Shown: positions 53,934 through 63,282, counted from the first letter of the stretch. The stretch: 64,000 bases of DNA from Nautilia profundicola AmH (GCF_000021725.1 NC_012115.1:645001-709000), one strand, 5' to 3'. A program made the numbers and translations. The notes: generated by a model not told the origin, from the sequence alone.

Positions 53934-55131
53934 TTTTTATCTCCTCTTTAAAACTGTTAACAAACACCGCGGCATCTGTTCCGTTTAGTATTCTGTGATC
54001 AAACGTGAAGCTGACCTTTATTTTTCCTCCGCTTAATTTTCCAAAAGCTGCAATCCCTGCGTCTTTGTCGTTGATAAGAGCCGTAAAACGTTCAATATCA
54101 AACATTCCAAGATTACTCACCCCGAAAGTCGAACCGCTAAGGTCTTCAACGCTTAATCTTTTGCTTTTTATCTCTTTTAACCATTCGTTTATTTCATTTA
54201 GATCTTTTTGCTCGGCGTTTTTGATTACGCACATAAAAAGCCCGTCTTCCCTGCTTACTGCTACGGATATATTGGAGGAGGGGAAAGTTAAAAGTGTGTC
54301 GTTTTGTAAGACGGTGCGTGTAAGCGGATTTTTCTGCATGGCGTTTGCGAGTGCTTTTAAAATTAAGGCGGTTAGTTTTATACCTTCTTTTTTTGTGATT
54401 TCTATTTCTTCAAATACGAAAAACGTCGGTTTGGTCAGGGAATTTTGAAGATTTTTAATAACCGCAAGCTGATTTGGGGTTAGGGGAGTAATTTTTGGGA
54501 TGTTGTTTTGTTTAATATAGTTTAATACCTCTTCACTGTCAATTTTATGATCGAGTTTGAACATGTCGTATTCAATGTTGTATTCTTTAAGCAGTTTTAC
54601 GGCTTTTGGAGTAAAATATCTGCTGATTATATGCTCTTTTATATCTTTAATATGTGCCGGTTTTGGGATTTTATTATTTTCTTGCAGTTTTTCTATATCG
54701 ATTCCGAATCTGGCGGCTTCTTTTTTTGCCGCCGGTGATGCCGTGCCTTTGATTTCACTTTTCGGTTTTGAAACAATTGAATTTATTATATCGTCTAAAT
54801 TTATTTCGTTTTTTTCTTCGGGTTGTTTCGGCTTTGGTTTTTCATTTTCAGGCTCTTTTTTTTCTTCATTTTCCATTGTCAATTTTCCATTTTCCATTGT
54901 TTCAATTATAGCAATTACGCTTTTTACCGGAACTTCCTCTCCTTCTTTTACGAGGATTTCTTTTACAACCCCTTCTTCAAAACTCTCAATATCCATAACC
55001 GCTTTGTCGCTTTCCACTTCGCAGAGTTTATCGCCTTTTTTTACGAAATCGCCTGCTTTAACGTACCATTTTGTGATTTTACCTTTATCCATCGTATCGC
55101 TTAGAATCGGCATCGTTACTTTATATTCCAT
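53926..55131 (-). CDS. Dihydrolipoamide acyltransferase (E2) of a 2-oxoacid dehydrogenase complex
   Basis: A 401-residue E2. The lipoyl domain (1-77) has the lipoylated Lys in EVESDKAVMDIES. A charged linker (about 78-110) partly encoded by a heptamer array follows. Then come two tandem subunit-binding-like segments (ASPAAKKEAARFGIDIEKL and TPKAVKLLKEYNIEYDMFKL), then the catalytic domain ending in FTFDHRILNGTDAAVFV. The usual active-site pattern is DHRxxDG; here the Asp is Asn. ATG 55131 is used since it begins MEYKVTMPILSDTM, with GGAAGG upstream; the longer ORF lies inside E1 beta. Confidence 0.9.
   Translation of the reverse strand: MEYKVTMPILSDTMDKGKITKWYVKAGDFVKKGDKLCEVESDKAVMDIESFEEGVVKEILVKEGEEVPVKSVIAIIETMENGKLTMENEEKKEPENEKPKPKQPEEKNEINLDDIINSIVSKPKSEIKGTASPAAKKEAARFGIDIEKLQENNKIPKPAHIKDIKEHIISRYFTPKAVKLLKEYNIEYDMFKLDHKIDSEEVLNYIKQNNIPKITPLTPNQLAVIKNLQNSLTKPTFFVFEEIEITKKEGIKLTALILKALANAMQKNPLTRTVLQNDTLLTFPSSNISVAVSREDGLFMCVIKNAEQKDLNEINEWLKEIKSKRLSVEDLSGSTFGVSNLGMFDIERFTALINDKDAGIAAFGKLSGGKIKVSFTFDHRILNGTDAAVFVNSFKEEIKNV
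54863..54897 (-). repeat. Five-unit heptamer array inside the E2 linker
   Basis: On the minus strand ATGGAAA, ATGGAAA, ATTGACA, ATGGAAA, ATGAAGA (35 bases). It encodes part of the flexible linker directly after the lipoyl domain. Confidence 0.7.
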
Positions 55132-56095
55132 TTTGGGCCTTCCATTCAAGGATTTGTTGTAAAATTTTTTCAGGTGTAGGGATTGATGCGAGTTCAAGTT
55201 TCCTGTTATATGGAATAGGTACATCGGCTCCCGCTATTCTTAAAACCGGTGCGTCTAAATCATAAAAGCATGTTTCCATAATCTGTGCGGCTATTTCCGC
55301 CCCCATTCCTCCTGTTTTGTGGTCTTCTTCTACAATAACCGCTTTTTTTGTTTTTTTGATTGACTCGGCGATTGTATCTATATCAAGAGGCCTTAGGGAG
55401 TTCAAATCTATTATTTCCACATCGATTCCGGCTTTTGCAAGCTCTTTTGCGGCTTCGGTTACGTCGTATCTCATTTTCAGGTAGGTTATAATGGTTAGAT
55501 CTTTTCCTTTTTTTACAATCTCTGCTTTGAAAGGATCGAAATTCTTAATTTCCCTAAACTCCATCTCCATAGGATACAGAAGTTCATGTTCTAAAAATAT
55601 TACGGGGTCGTTACTGAAAATCGCCCATTTTAAACCGTGATAAGCATATGTTGCGTTACTTGCACTCAAAACTATAAGACCCGGGATTGAAGAGTAGAGT
55701 GTTTCATAACTTTCGCTGTGCTGTGCGGCAAGCTGTCTTGATACGCCTCCGGGCATTCTTACAGTTAAAGGCACAGTCATTTTTCCGCCGCTCATATATC
55801 TGAATTTTGCCGCGTGGTTTACAATCTGATCCATTGCAAGGAGAGAAAAGTTCACCGTCATAATTTCGGCTACGGGTCTGAGTCCCGCAATTGCCATGCC
55901 TATTGCGTTTCCCACTATACTAAGCTCCGCTATCGGGGTGTCGATTACACGGTTTTCGCCGTATTTAGCAAATAGTCCTTCGCTTACACGGTAGCTTCCT
56001 CCGTATCTTCCGACATCTTCACCTAAAATAACCACGCTCGAATCCGCAGCCATTGCTTCGTCTAAGGCTTTGTTTAATGCACTACGGTATAACAT
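55121..56095 (-). CDS. Pyruvate (2-oxoacid) dehydrogenase E1 beta subunit
   Basis: A 324-residue transketolase-like E1 beta. It begins MLYRSALNKALDEAMAAD, then VVILGEDVGRYGGSYRVSEGL, DTPIAELSIVGNAIGMAIAG and VRMPGGVSRQLAAQHSES. The C-terminal part carries EEDHKTGGMGAEIAAQIME. ATG 56095 is seven bases after AGGAG; the longer ORF start lies inside E1 alpha. It overlaps E1 alpha and E2 by 14 and 11 bases. Confidence 0.92.
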   Translation of the reverse strand: MLYRSALNKALDEAMAADSSVVILGEDVGRYGGSYRVSEGLFAKYGENRVIDTPIAELSIVGNAIGMAIAGLRPVAEIMTVNFSLLAMDQIVNHAAKFRYMSGGKMTVPLTVRMPGGVSRQLAAQHSESYETLYSSIPGLIVLSASNATYAYHGLKWAIFSNDPVIFLEHELLYPMEMEFREIKNFDPFKAEIVKKGKDLTIITYLKMRYDVTEAAKELAKAGIDVEIIDLNSLRPLDIDTIAESIKKTKKAVIVEEDHKTGGMGAEIAAQIMETCFYDLDAPVLRIAGADVPIPYNRKLELASIPTPEKILQQILEWKAQNGI

Positions 56096-57053
56096 TTTCA
56101 CACTCCTTGCAAAACACTCCCTCATACAGCTCCTCAATATCAGGTTCGGGAGAATTTTTGGCAAATTCTACGGCTTCATTGATAATTCGTTCCACTTTTG
56201 CGTCTGTTTCCTGAAAATAATTTTCGTCAGCCAGGCCTTTTAGCAGAGCCTCTTTTTTAAGATTTTCTATAGGGTCTTTGCTCTTATATATTTCAAGTTC
56301 TTCCTCGCTTCTGTATTTGCCGGCGTCACTCATGCTGTGACCTTCGTACCTGTAAGTTTTCGCTTCTATGAAATAAGGTCCGAGACCGTTTTCGATATAT
56401 TCTTTCGCTTCACTTACCGCTTTATATACTTCGCATACGTTCATACCGTCTATTACTTTTGCCGGCATGTAGTTTTTGACTTTATTGAACTGTTCGATAA
56501 ACGGGCTTACCCATGAAATATGCGTTCCTATTGCGTAAAAATTGTTTTCAAGGAAGAAAATTATAGGAAGTTTCCATGCGCTTGCAATGTTTATACTTTC
56601 AAAAAAAGCCCCCGCATTACTTGCACCGTCACCGAATATGGCAAACACACCTGCATTTTCGCCCTGAATTTTTCTTGCATACGCACAGCCTGTGGCAATC
56701 GGCAGATGTCCGGCTACTATTGCGTCTCCTCCGTAAAAGTCAAGATTTGGTTCAAACAGGTGCATTGAACCGCCTTTTCCTCGGCTTACACCCGTTTTTT
56801 TGCCAAAAAGTTCAGCCATTACGGCTCTCGGATCCATTCCTCTTGCAAGAGCAAGAACGTGCTCACGGTAATGTGTAAACACATCTCCTTTGTCAAACGC
56901 CTGCATTGTTCCCACACTTACGGCTTCCTGACCGATATCAAGATGTAAAAACCCGGCAATGTTGCCGTTCATATATTCACGTTTTGCGGCCAGTTCGAAT
57001 TCACGCCCGAGTTTCATCAGATAATAAAACTTTTTAACCCTTGCGCTATTCAT
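56082..57053 (-). CDS. Pyruvate (2-oxoacid) dehydrogenase E1 alpha subunit
   Basis: A 323-residue E1 alpha. The thiamine diphosphate motif is FGDGASNAGAFFESINIAS...ENN (GDG at about 149, NNFYAIGTH at about 178). The phosphorylation-loop-like segment is TYRYEGHSMSDAGKYR, and SRGKGGSMHLFEP is conserved. Close similarity to PDH and acetoin-dehydrogenase E1s; pyruvate is the most likely substrate given the linked acyl-CoA synthetase and pfkA, but acetoin cannot be excluded. It overlaps the AhpD-like gene by eight bases. Confidence 0.9.
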   Translation of the reverse strand: MNSARVKKFYYLMKLGREFELAAKREYMNGNIAGFLHLDIGQEAVSVGTMQAFDKGDVFTHYREHVLALARGMDPRAVMAELFGKKTGVSRGKGGSMHLFEPNLDFYGGDAIVAGHLPIATGCAYARKIQGENAGVFAIFGDGASNAGAFFESINIASAWKLPIIFFLENNFYAIGTHISWVSPFIEQFNKVKNYMPAKVIDGMNVCEVYKAVSEAKEYIENGLGPYFIEAKTYRYEGHSMSDAGKYRSEEELEIYKSKDPIENLKKEALLKGLADENYFQETDAKVERIINEAVEFAKNSPEPDIEELYEGVFCKECENVIP

Positions 57054-57381
57054 TGCCGAACTCTTCTATGGCGTTAAAAAGAGGGGTCAGATACATAAGA
57101 GCCGGCCCTCCGTGCATCAACACGGCCTGCATTCCCGCTTCTACTATTTCTTCTTTTGTGGCGCCGAGTTTGATAGCGTTTTGTGTGTGAAACGCAATAC
57201 ACCATTCACACTGTGCCGCAACGGCTAAAGCGATGTTGATCAGTTCTTTGTTTTTGGCACTTACGGCACCGTCTTTTTCAACGCTTTTTAAAAATTCAAA
57301 GAAGTTTTTGGTCTCTTCCGGAGCGTTTTGCTGGAGATTTTTAATGAGAGTATGAATTTCCTGGAGTTTTTCTTTCATCAT
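57046..57381 (-). CDS. Carboxymuconolactone decarboxylase/AhpD-like protein
   Basis: A 111-residue all-helical protein with the AhpD signature CEWCIAFHTQNAI (CxxC plus the following His), followed by GATKEEIVEAGMQAVLMHGGP. AhpD proteins link lipoyl-dependent complexes to thiol peroxidase reduction, so its place as first gene of this operon fits a redox partner for the E2/E3 pair. AAGGAGG lies five bases before the ATG. Confidence 0.88.
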   Translation of the reverse strand: MMKEKLQEIHTLIKNLQQNAPEETKNFFEFLKSVEKDGAVSAKNKELINIALAVAAQCEWCIAFHTQNAIKLGATKEEIVEAGMQAVLMHGGPALMYLTPLFNAIEEFGNE

Positions 57382-57408
57382 GGCTGCCTCCTTTAAGTGG
57401 CTTTATTA

Positions 57409-57442
57409 ATTATAACTCTCCAAACTTTAAAGAGAGCTTAAA
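57409..57442 (-). promoter_or_regulatory. Promoter of the 2-oxoacid dehydrogenase operon
   Basis: Minus strand: TTTAAGCTCT (57442-57433), 18 bases, TATAAT (57414-57409), 27 bases before the ATG of the AhpD-like gene. It lies in the 71-base spacer after the acyl-CoA synthetase gene. Confidence 0.55.
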
Positions 57443-57452
57443 AATTAAAAAA

Positions 57453-59357
57453 TTATAAAATTTTGGAGGCTTCTTCGAGTGATGTAAAATAGAGTTTTCT
57501 TGATTTGTTTAATATTTTGCACGCTTTGATAAAAGATCTTTTGCCTAAAAATATCGGAACCGCTTTTTCGTATTTGATCAGGATTTTCGCTATTTCTTCG
57601 GAATCGGTCATAAACTGCGGCGTAACTATTACATATATCAGATCCGCTTTGTCGTGAATGATTTTCAGTGTGTCGTTGTATCTTTTTGATGTGGCGTCTC
57701 CTATTATATCGATTGGGTTGTTGTGCGACCATGTGCTCGGGAGTACGTGGTTTAGGGCACTTAATGTACTTGAATCAAGCGTTGCGAGATGTTTTTTGCC
57801 GCTTACAAGGTCCGTAAGTATCGCACCGGGACCTCCGGCGTTTGTTACTATAATTACTTCTTTTACGTTTTGAAACTGCGGGGCGTAAATAAGGCTTTCG
57901 ATAGAATCTTTAATAACCGCACCCGCACTTTTTGAAAGGCTTATTATCATTTCATAATTTCCCGCGATATTTCCCGTATGCGAGAATGCGGCTTTTTTGG
58001 CTTCTTTGCTTTTACCGGATTTAAATAAAAGCACAGGTTTTTGCAAGTTTCTGATTGCTTTTAAAAATTCTTTCCCGAACTGCAGACCTTCTGCGTAGAT
58101 TGAGATTGTTTTGCAGTTTTTTTGGCGGTTCAGTTCATTTACGGCGTGTGCGAAATTAAAATCCGCCATATTTCCCATGGAAATTATATGCGAAAAGCCG
58201 GTTTTATAATGTGAGGCTTTATCAAGCAGTGCGGTCAAAACGGCGCCTGACTGGGATACAAGGCCGATACTTCCCGAGTAAATTCTGCTTTTTGCGAATG
58301 TAAGGTTCAATTTCAGGGTGTCGTTATAGATTCCGAGACAGTTTGGACCTATAATATTTATGTTGTGTTCTTTGGCGAGTTCTTTTAGTTCAAGTTCTGC
58401 GGATGTGTTTCCGGATTCTTTAAATCCGGCACTTATGATTATGAAATTTTTACACCCTTTTTTTGCAAGTTTTTTAACGCTCTCTATCACATATACGCTC
58501 GGAATTGCGATAACAGCGGTATCGACTTGGGGGAGGGTGTCAAGGGTGTAAACTTTTTTTGAGAAAAGTTTTTTTAATTTCGGGTTTACGAAATAGATTT
58601 TGGCTTTTGATTTGAGGGCGTTTTTTGCTATTGCGTAGCCGACTTTTTCTTTTTTGTCGGTTGCACCTATAATTGCTACTTTTTTGTTTTCAAAAACGGA
58701 GTGTTTTTTCGGAATAAACTCTTTGTTTCGGACGCTTCCTTTTTTTATTCTCGCATCTACCGCTACAAGACCTCTGTCGGTGTAAAGCAGTGGGTTTATG
58801 TCAAATTCCAGAATCTCTTCGTTTTCAAACATTTTTTGAAACTTTTTTATTACCTCCAACAGATGGTTTAAATCATATTCCTTTCCTCTGAAACGGGGGA
58901 ATATTTTGGAGATTTTTGTAGTGTTTACGGATTTTATGATTTCCTCGTCATCAGCGTACGTGTCGATATAGCATATGTCTTTTTCTATTTCTATTAACGT
59001 GCCGCCTTTTCCGAAAAGCAGTACTTTTTCAAATATCTTGTCATTGATTCCGCCGATAAACATCTCAAGCCCGCTTAACTGCTCTTCAACTATAAATTCG
59101 TCGTTTTCATCAAGGGCAATGCCGTGTTTTTTCAGTGAGGTGATTATTCTTTTTTTTGCGGCGTTAAGGCTTCTGTTGTTTTTTATGTCCGTAATTACGC
59201 CTCCGACATCCGATTTGTGTGAAATTTTGTTTGAGTGTATTTTCAACACGCATGGAAAAATATCAAAGTTCAGATCTTGCGAGAGCTTAAAAACCCTGTA
59301 TTTTGGATGGGGTATTTCGTATTTGGAGAGAATTTCGTAAATTTCCGCTTCTTTCAT
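57453..59357 (-). CDS. ADP-forming acetyl/acyl-CoA synthetase, single-chain, ATP-grasp domain first
   Basis: A 634-residue NDP-forming acyl-CoA synthetase. Residues about 1-210 form the ATP-grasp (beta) part (VLKIHSNKISHKSDVGGV, FIVEEQLSGLEMFIGG). A CoA-binding Rossmann domain begins VAIIGATDKKEKVGYAIAKN (about 228). The succinyl-CoA-ligase-like part has GPNCLGIYN, GLVSQSGAVLTAL and the phospho-His in AAFSHTGNIAGN. Most single-chain homologues run alpha then beta; here beta comes first. With PDH it would turn acetyl-CoA into acetate with ATP gain, or run in reverse. Confidence 0.85.
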   Translation of the reverse strand: MKEAEIYEILSKYEIPHPKYRVFKLSQDLNFDIFPCVLKIHSNKISHKSDVGGVITDIKNNRSLNAAKKRIITSLKKHGIALDENDEFIVEEQLSGLEMFIGGINDKIFEKVLLFGKGGTLIEIEKDICYIDTYADDEEIIKSVNTTKISKIFPRFRGKEYDLNHLLEVIKKFQKMFENEEILEFDINPLLYTDRGLVAVDARIKKGSVRNKEFIPKKHSVFENKKVAIIGATDKKEKVGYAIAKNALKSKAKIYFVNPKLKKLFSKKVYTLDTLPQVDTAVIAIPSVYVIESVKKLAKKGCKNFIIISAGFKESGNTSAELELKELAKEHNINIIGPNCLGIYNDTLKLNLTFAKSRIYSGSIGLVSQSGAVLTALLDKASHYKTGFSHIISMGNMADFNFAHAVNELNRQKNCKTISIYAEGLQFGKEFLKAIRNLQKPVLLFKSGKSKEAKKAAFSHTGNIAGNYEMIISLSKSAGAVIKDSIESLIYAPQFQNVKEVIIVTNAGGPGAILTDLVSGKKHLATLDSSTLSALNHVLPSTWSHNNPIDIIGDATSKRYNDTLKIIHDKADLIYVIVTPQFMTDSEEIAKILIKYEKAVPIFLGKRSFIKACKILNKSRKLYFTSLEEASKIL

Positions 59358-59358
59358 T

Positions 59359-60321
59359 TTATTCCTTTCCCATAAGAGGTGCCGCGATTTTCAGCATTTC
59401 GGGGTTTAGTGCGTATTTTGAAGTTATTATTTCATTTAGATCTTTTAGTATAAACTCTCCGTTTTTATGTGTAACGATCTTATCGGGCGAACTTTCGATG
59501 TGATCTATTGCTTTTACGATAAATTCGGCGGCTGTGAGTCTTTCAAACACGGTAGGCGAACCGCCTCTTTGGATGTGTCCGAGTATTGTGCTTCTTGCTT
59601 CAAATCCTATTTCTTTTTCAAACCACTCTTTGATTTTATCGGTTATTTTCAAACCTTCTGCAACAATGGCGATAAAATACCCCCTGCCGTTTTTAATTTC
59701 GTTTAAGTATCTTTTTTTGAGATTTTCAAGGCTGTATTCAACTTCCGGAATCAAACACATTTCCGCTCCGTTGGCTACCGCACTTGTGAGCGCGAGATAT
59801 CCGCATTCCCTTCCCATTACTTCAATTACAAAAGCCCTTGCAAACGAACTTGCGGTGTCTCTTATTTCGTCTATTGCGTGGCGTATTACGTTTAAGGCGG
59901 TGTCGGTGCCTATTGTATAATCGTTAAGCGGTATATCGTTGTCGATTGTTGCGGGGATACCCATAAACGGCACTTTAAAATCTTTATAAAAAACGTCAAG
60001 CGCTCTGAAACTGCCGTCTCCCCCTAAGATTACAAGTGCGTCGATACCGTGCTTTTTGAGGTTTTCGTAAGCCTGTTTTCTATATGTTTTTTCATACCAT
60101 CTTTTGCTTCTGCTCGATCTGATTATCGTCCCGCCTCTGAATATTATGCCTGAGACGTCTTTGAAAGAGGCTTTTTTTATTTTTCCTTCGATCAATCCTT
60201 CGAGTCCGTCGTATATAAAGTAGGGCGTATGGTTTTTTAAATATGAATATTCGACAAACTTTTTAATCGCAGGGTTCATACCGCTGCTGTCTCCTCCGCT
60301 TGTAAGTATGGCTATGTTCAT
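59359..60321 (-). CDS. pfkA: ATP-dependent 6-phosphofructokinase
   Basis: A 320-residue PfkA. It starts IAILTSGGDSSGMNPAI; ATP use is indicated by GGDGS (pyrophosphate-dependent enzymes read GGDD). The substrate site has PATIDNDI with catalytic Asp, and VMGRECGYLAL and GHIQRGGSPTVFERL follow. One base separates it from the acyl-CoA synthetase gene. Many Campylobacterota lack this enzyme, so its presence suggests glycolytic use of stored or external sugar. Confidence 0.92.
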   Translation of the reverse strand: MNIAILTSGGDSSGMNPAIKKFVEYSYLKNHTPYFIYDGLEGLIEGKIKKASFKDVSGIIFRGGTIIRSSRSKRWYEKTYRKQAYENLKKHGIDALVILGGDGSFRALDVFYKDFKVPFMGIPATIDNDIPLNDYTIGTDTALNVIRHAIDEIRDTASSFARAFVIEVMGRECGYLALTSAVANGAEMCLIPEVEYSLENLKKRYLNEIKNGRGYFIAIVAEGLKITDKIKEWFEKEIGFEARSTILGHIQRGGSPTVFERLTAAEFIVKAIDHIESSPDKIVTHKNGEFILKDLNEIITSKYALNPEMLKIAAPLMGKE

Positions 60322-60330
60322 TGCTTCTCC

Positions 60331-61146
60331 TTATAATATGTCCGCATAATAACTGCTTCTGACAACCGCTCCGCTGACCACGGCTTCAAAGCCGAGATTT
60401 AAAGCCGTGTTTTTAAGAATTTCAAATTCATCATCGCTGTAGTATTTTACAACCTCAAAATGTTTGTCGCTCGGACGAAGATACTGTCCGATCGTAAGCT
60501 GCTTTACACCGGAATTTATCAGATCTTTCATCGTACTCTCCAACTCTTCAAAGCTCTCTCCGAATCCCACGATAATAGATGATTTTGTCGGTTTGAATTT
60601 TGAATAGTATTCGAGTACTTTCAGGCTTAAAGTGTATGAGCTTTGCGGTTTTAATATTTTATGAAGCCTTTTTACCGTTTCGATATTGTGCGCGAGTTTA
60701 TATGAGGCTGAGGCGCACACGGCGTTCAGTGCGTTTATATCACCTTTGAAATCCGGAGTGAGGCTTTCTATTTTTACACCGGGGTTTAGATCTTTTATAG
60801 TGTTTATTACATTTGCAAAATGGGTGCTTCCGTAATCACTCAAATCGTCACGGTCAACGGATGTGATTACAGTGTAAGAGAGGTTTAGATCTTTTACGGC
60901 TTTAGCGATTTTAAGAGGCTCTTCAGGATCTATTGCTGAAGGTTTGCCGCTCTTTACGTTGCAGAATCTGCAGTTTCTTGTGCATACGTTTCCCAAAATC
61001 ATAAACGTAGCCGTGCCTCTTTCAAAACATTCGCCGATATTGGGACATTTTGAAGCGTAACAGACGGTGTTTATCCCTAACTTGTTGATAATTTCGTACG
61101 TTTTTTTAATATGCTCAAACGCCGGAGCTTTTGTTTTGGGTTTCAT
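60331..61146 (-). CDS. lipA: Lipoyl synthase
   Basis: A 271-residue radical-SAM enzyme that inserts two sulfurs into octanoyl-lipoyl domains. The auxiliary cluster cysteines are in CYASKCPNIGECFERGTATF and the radical-SAM cluster is CTRNCRFC. The C-terminal arginine-serine motif is SSYYAD (RSSYYAD). It overlaps lipB by 32 bases and is followed by pfkA after nine bases, so lipoate supply is co-expressed with the dehydrogenase-linked genes. Confidence 0.95.
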   Translation of the reverse strand: MKPKTKAPAFEHIKKTYEIINKLGINTVCYASKCPNIGECFERGTATFMILGNVCTRNCRFCNVKSGKPSAIDPEEPLKIAKAVKDLNLSYTVITSVDRDDLSDYGSTHFANVINTIKDLNPGVKIESLTPDFKGDINALNAVCASASYKLAHNIETVKRLHKILKPQSSYTLSLKVLEYYSKFKPTKSSIIVGFGESFEELESTMKDLINSGVKQLTIGQYLRPSDKHFEVVKYYSDDEFEILKNTALNLGFEAVVSGAVVRSSYYADIL

Positions 61147-61705
61147 CGAATACCTCTGTGATTATCTCTTTTAAGATGTTTTTAGCCTGAGCGGTTGAAA
61201 TTTTTATACCTTCATTATACAACGATGTTGCTTTAATCCCGCTTAAGTTGCAGGGGTTTATTTTGTTGAAGTTTTCAAGATTAGGGTTTATATGTATTGA
61301 AATACCGTGGTTTGAACGTCCGTCAATGTAGCTGAATCCCATTGAGATCAGTTTTCTGTTTTGTATGTAATAACCGGGCTTTGTTTTGTCGTAAACGGCG
61401 CCTATTGCAAATTCCTGTAAAAACATATCGGTGATTTTTCTGATTTTTTTGAAAAAATAGGGCGGATTTTTTACATTGAATATAAAATAAACCATCAGGG
61501 TGCCTTCGTCAAAGTAGGTGATGCTTCCGCCTCTTTTGACTGGCACGGCGAAAGGAAAGTTTTTATATTCCGACAAAGATACGGTATATACGGGATAATG
61601 CGTGGCGAAAAGTACTATGTTTTCATTAAGAGGGGTCAGGGAATCCTGTATTTTTAAAAACTTTTCGTATTCGATAAGTCCTAAGTCTTTGAAAACGATT
61701 TTCAT
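61115..61705 (-). CDS. lipB: Octanoyl-[acyl-carrier-protein] transferase LipB
   Basis: A 196-residue octanoyltransferase feeding lipoyl synthase. Features are the N-terminal FKDLGLIEYEKFLKIQ, VPVKRGGSITYFDEGTLMVYF (usually RGGxxTxHGPGQ), GFSYIDGRSNHGISIHIN, and the active-site Cys and Lys in NPCNLSGIKATSL. It is the first gene of the lipB-lipA-pfkA-acyl-CoA synthetase group, with a -10 box at 61722-61727 upstream. Confidence 0.9.
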   Translation of the reverse strand: MKIVFKDLGLIEYEKFLKIQDSLTPLNENIVLFATHYPVYTVSLSEYKNFPFAVPVKRGGSITYFDEGTLMVYFIFNVKNPPYFFKKIRKITDMFLQEFAIGAVYDKTKPGYYIQNRKLISMGFSYIDGRSNHGISIHINPNLENFNKINPCNLSGIKATSLYNEGIKISTAQAKNILKEIITEVFDETQNKSSGV

Positions 61706-61721
61706 TTTTATCCTTTTATAA

Positions 61722-61734
61722 ATTATAGTAAAAT
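61722..61734. promoter_or_regulatory. Overlapping divergent -10 boxes between lipB and purH
   Basis: On the minus strand TATAAT (61727-61722) can serve lipB; on the plus strand TAAAAT (61729-61734) can serve purH, 22 bases before its ATG. The two boxes lie one base apart in a 50-base spacer. Confidence 0.5.
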
Positions 61735-61755
61735 TCCATAAAAAAAGGAAAATTT

Positions 61756-63270
61756 ATGAGAGCACTTTTAAGCGTGTCTGACAAAACGGGTATTGTTGAC
61801 TTTGCAAAACAGCTTGTCGATTTGGGATTTGAGATAATCTCAACCGGCGGGACTAAAAGAATACTCCAGGAAAACGGAATCGATGCGATAGATATCAGCG
61901 AAATTACTAAATTCCCTGAATGTTTCGGAGGAAGGGTAAAAACGCTTAATCCTTACGTTCACGGCGGGATTTTATACAGAAGCGGGATTGACGACGAAGA
62001 GGCTGAGAAACTCGGAATTACAAGAATAGATTTGGTAGCTGTAAACCTTTATCCGTTTAAAGAAACGATCGAAAGAACGGACGATTTTGATGAAATTATC
62101 GAAAACATCGATATCGGCGGGCCTACAATGGTAAGAAGCGCGGCTAAAAACTTCAAAGACGTGCTTATTGTAACGGATCCGGAAGATTACGATACAGTTG
62201 TAAACGCACTTAAAGAGAAAAAAGACACATATGAATTCAGAAGAGATCTGATGATAAAAGCGTATGAGCACACAGCCGCATACGACAGTATGATTGCAAA
62301 CTATATGAACGAAAGATTCAACGGCGGGTTCGGAAACAAAAGATTTATCGTAGGAAACAGGGTGTTTAACACAAGATACGGTGAAAACCCTCATCAAAGA
62401 GGCGCACTGTATGAATTTGAAGACTTCTACAAAGTTCTAAACATTATAAAAGGCGAGCCGAGTTTTAATAACCTCACAGACATTAACGGTGCCGTTAAAA
62501 TTGCGGTGAGTCTGGGAGAAGGTGCTATAAGTATCATCAAACACGCAAACCCGTGCGGAGCAGCAAAAAAAGACGATCTTGTTACAACATGGCAAAAAGC
62601 TCTTGAATGTGACCCTATCAGTGCGTACGGAGGGGTTGTAGCGGTTAACGGCGTAGTTACGAAAGAGCTTGCGGAAGAAATTAACAAAATTTTCGTAGAG
62701 GTGCTTATTGCGGGTACTATTACGGATGAAGCGGTAAAAGTATTTGAAAAGAAAAAAAGAATCAAACTATTCGATTTAAGAAAACCTAAACTCGAAATTC
62801 CGGGAGATGTTTGGGATTTCAAACACATTGAAGGCGGATTTGTATTCCAGGATGCGGACGTGGTAACTGAAGATGAGGTTGCTGAAGCCAAATGCGTTAC
62901 TAAAGTGTGCGTGGAAGATAAAAAAGATCTTGAAATGGCGTGGAAAATTGCGGCTCTTACGAAATCAAACTGTGTTGTGTTCGTAAAAGATTCTCAAATG
63001 GTGGCAATCGGTATGGGAATGACTAGCAGGGTTGACGCAACAAGATGTGCCGTTGAAAAAGCAAAATCACTTGGACTTGACATTACGGGAAGCTCACTTG
63101 CGAGTGAAGCGTTCTTTCCGTTTAGAGACAGCGTAGATTACGCGGCTGAAGTAGGGGTAAAAGCTATTATCCAGCCGGGCGGCAGCATCAGAGACGATGA
63201 AGTTATAGAGGCGGCTGATGAAGCTGGAATCGCAATGTATTTCACAGGTAAGAGACATTTTCTTCATTAA
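61756..63270 (+). CDS. purH: Bifunctional AICAR transformylase/IMP cyclohydrolase
   Basis: A 504-residue PurH for the last two steps of IMP synthesis. The N-terminal MGS-like cyclohydrolase domain has [24 protein letters not shown] and [17 protein letters not shown]. The transformylase part has [25 protein letters not shown] with the catalytic Lys-His, FFPFRDSVD and [19 protein letters not shown] good AAAAAAGGAAA sequence precedes the ATG. A short hairpin follows the stop. Confidence 0.96.
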   Translation: MRALLSVSDKTGIVDFAKQLVDLGFEIISTGGTKRILQENGIDAIDISEITKFPECFGGRVKTLNPYVHGGILYRSGIDDEEAEKLGITRIDLVAVNLYPFKETIERTDDFDEIIENIDIGGPTMVRSAAKNFKDVLIVTDPEDYDTVVNALKEKKDTYEFRRDLMIKAYEHTAAYDSMIANYMNERFNGGFGNKRFIVGNRVFNTRYGENPHQRGALYEFEDFYKVLNIIKGEPSFNNLTDINGAVKIAVSLGEGAISIIKHANPCGAAKKDDLVTTWQKALECDPISAYGGVVAVNGVVTKELAEEINKIFVEVLIAGTITDEAVKVFEKKKRIKLFDLRKPKLEIPGDVWDFKHIEGGFVFQDADVVTEDEVAEAKCVTKVCVEDKKDLEMAWKIAALTKSNCVVFVKDSQMVAIGMGMTSRVDATRCAVEKAKSLGLDITGSSLASEAFFPFRDSVDYAAEVGVKAIIQPGGSIRDDEVIEAADEAGIAMYFTGKRHFLH

Positions 63271-63282
63271 CACTAATAATTA

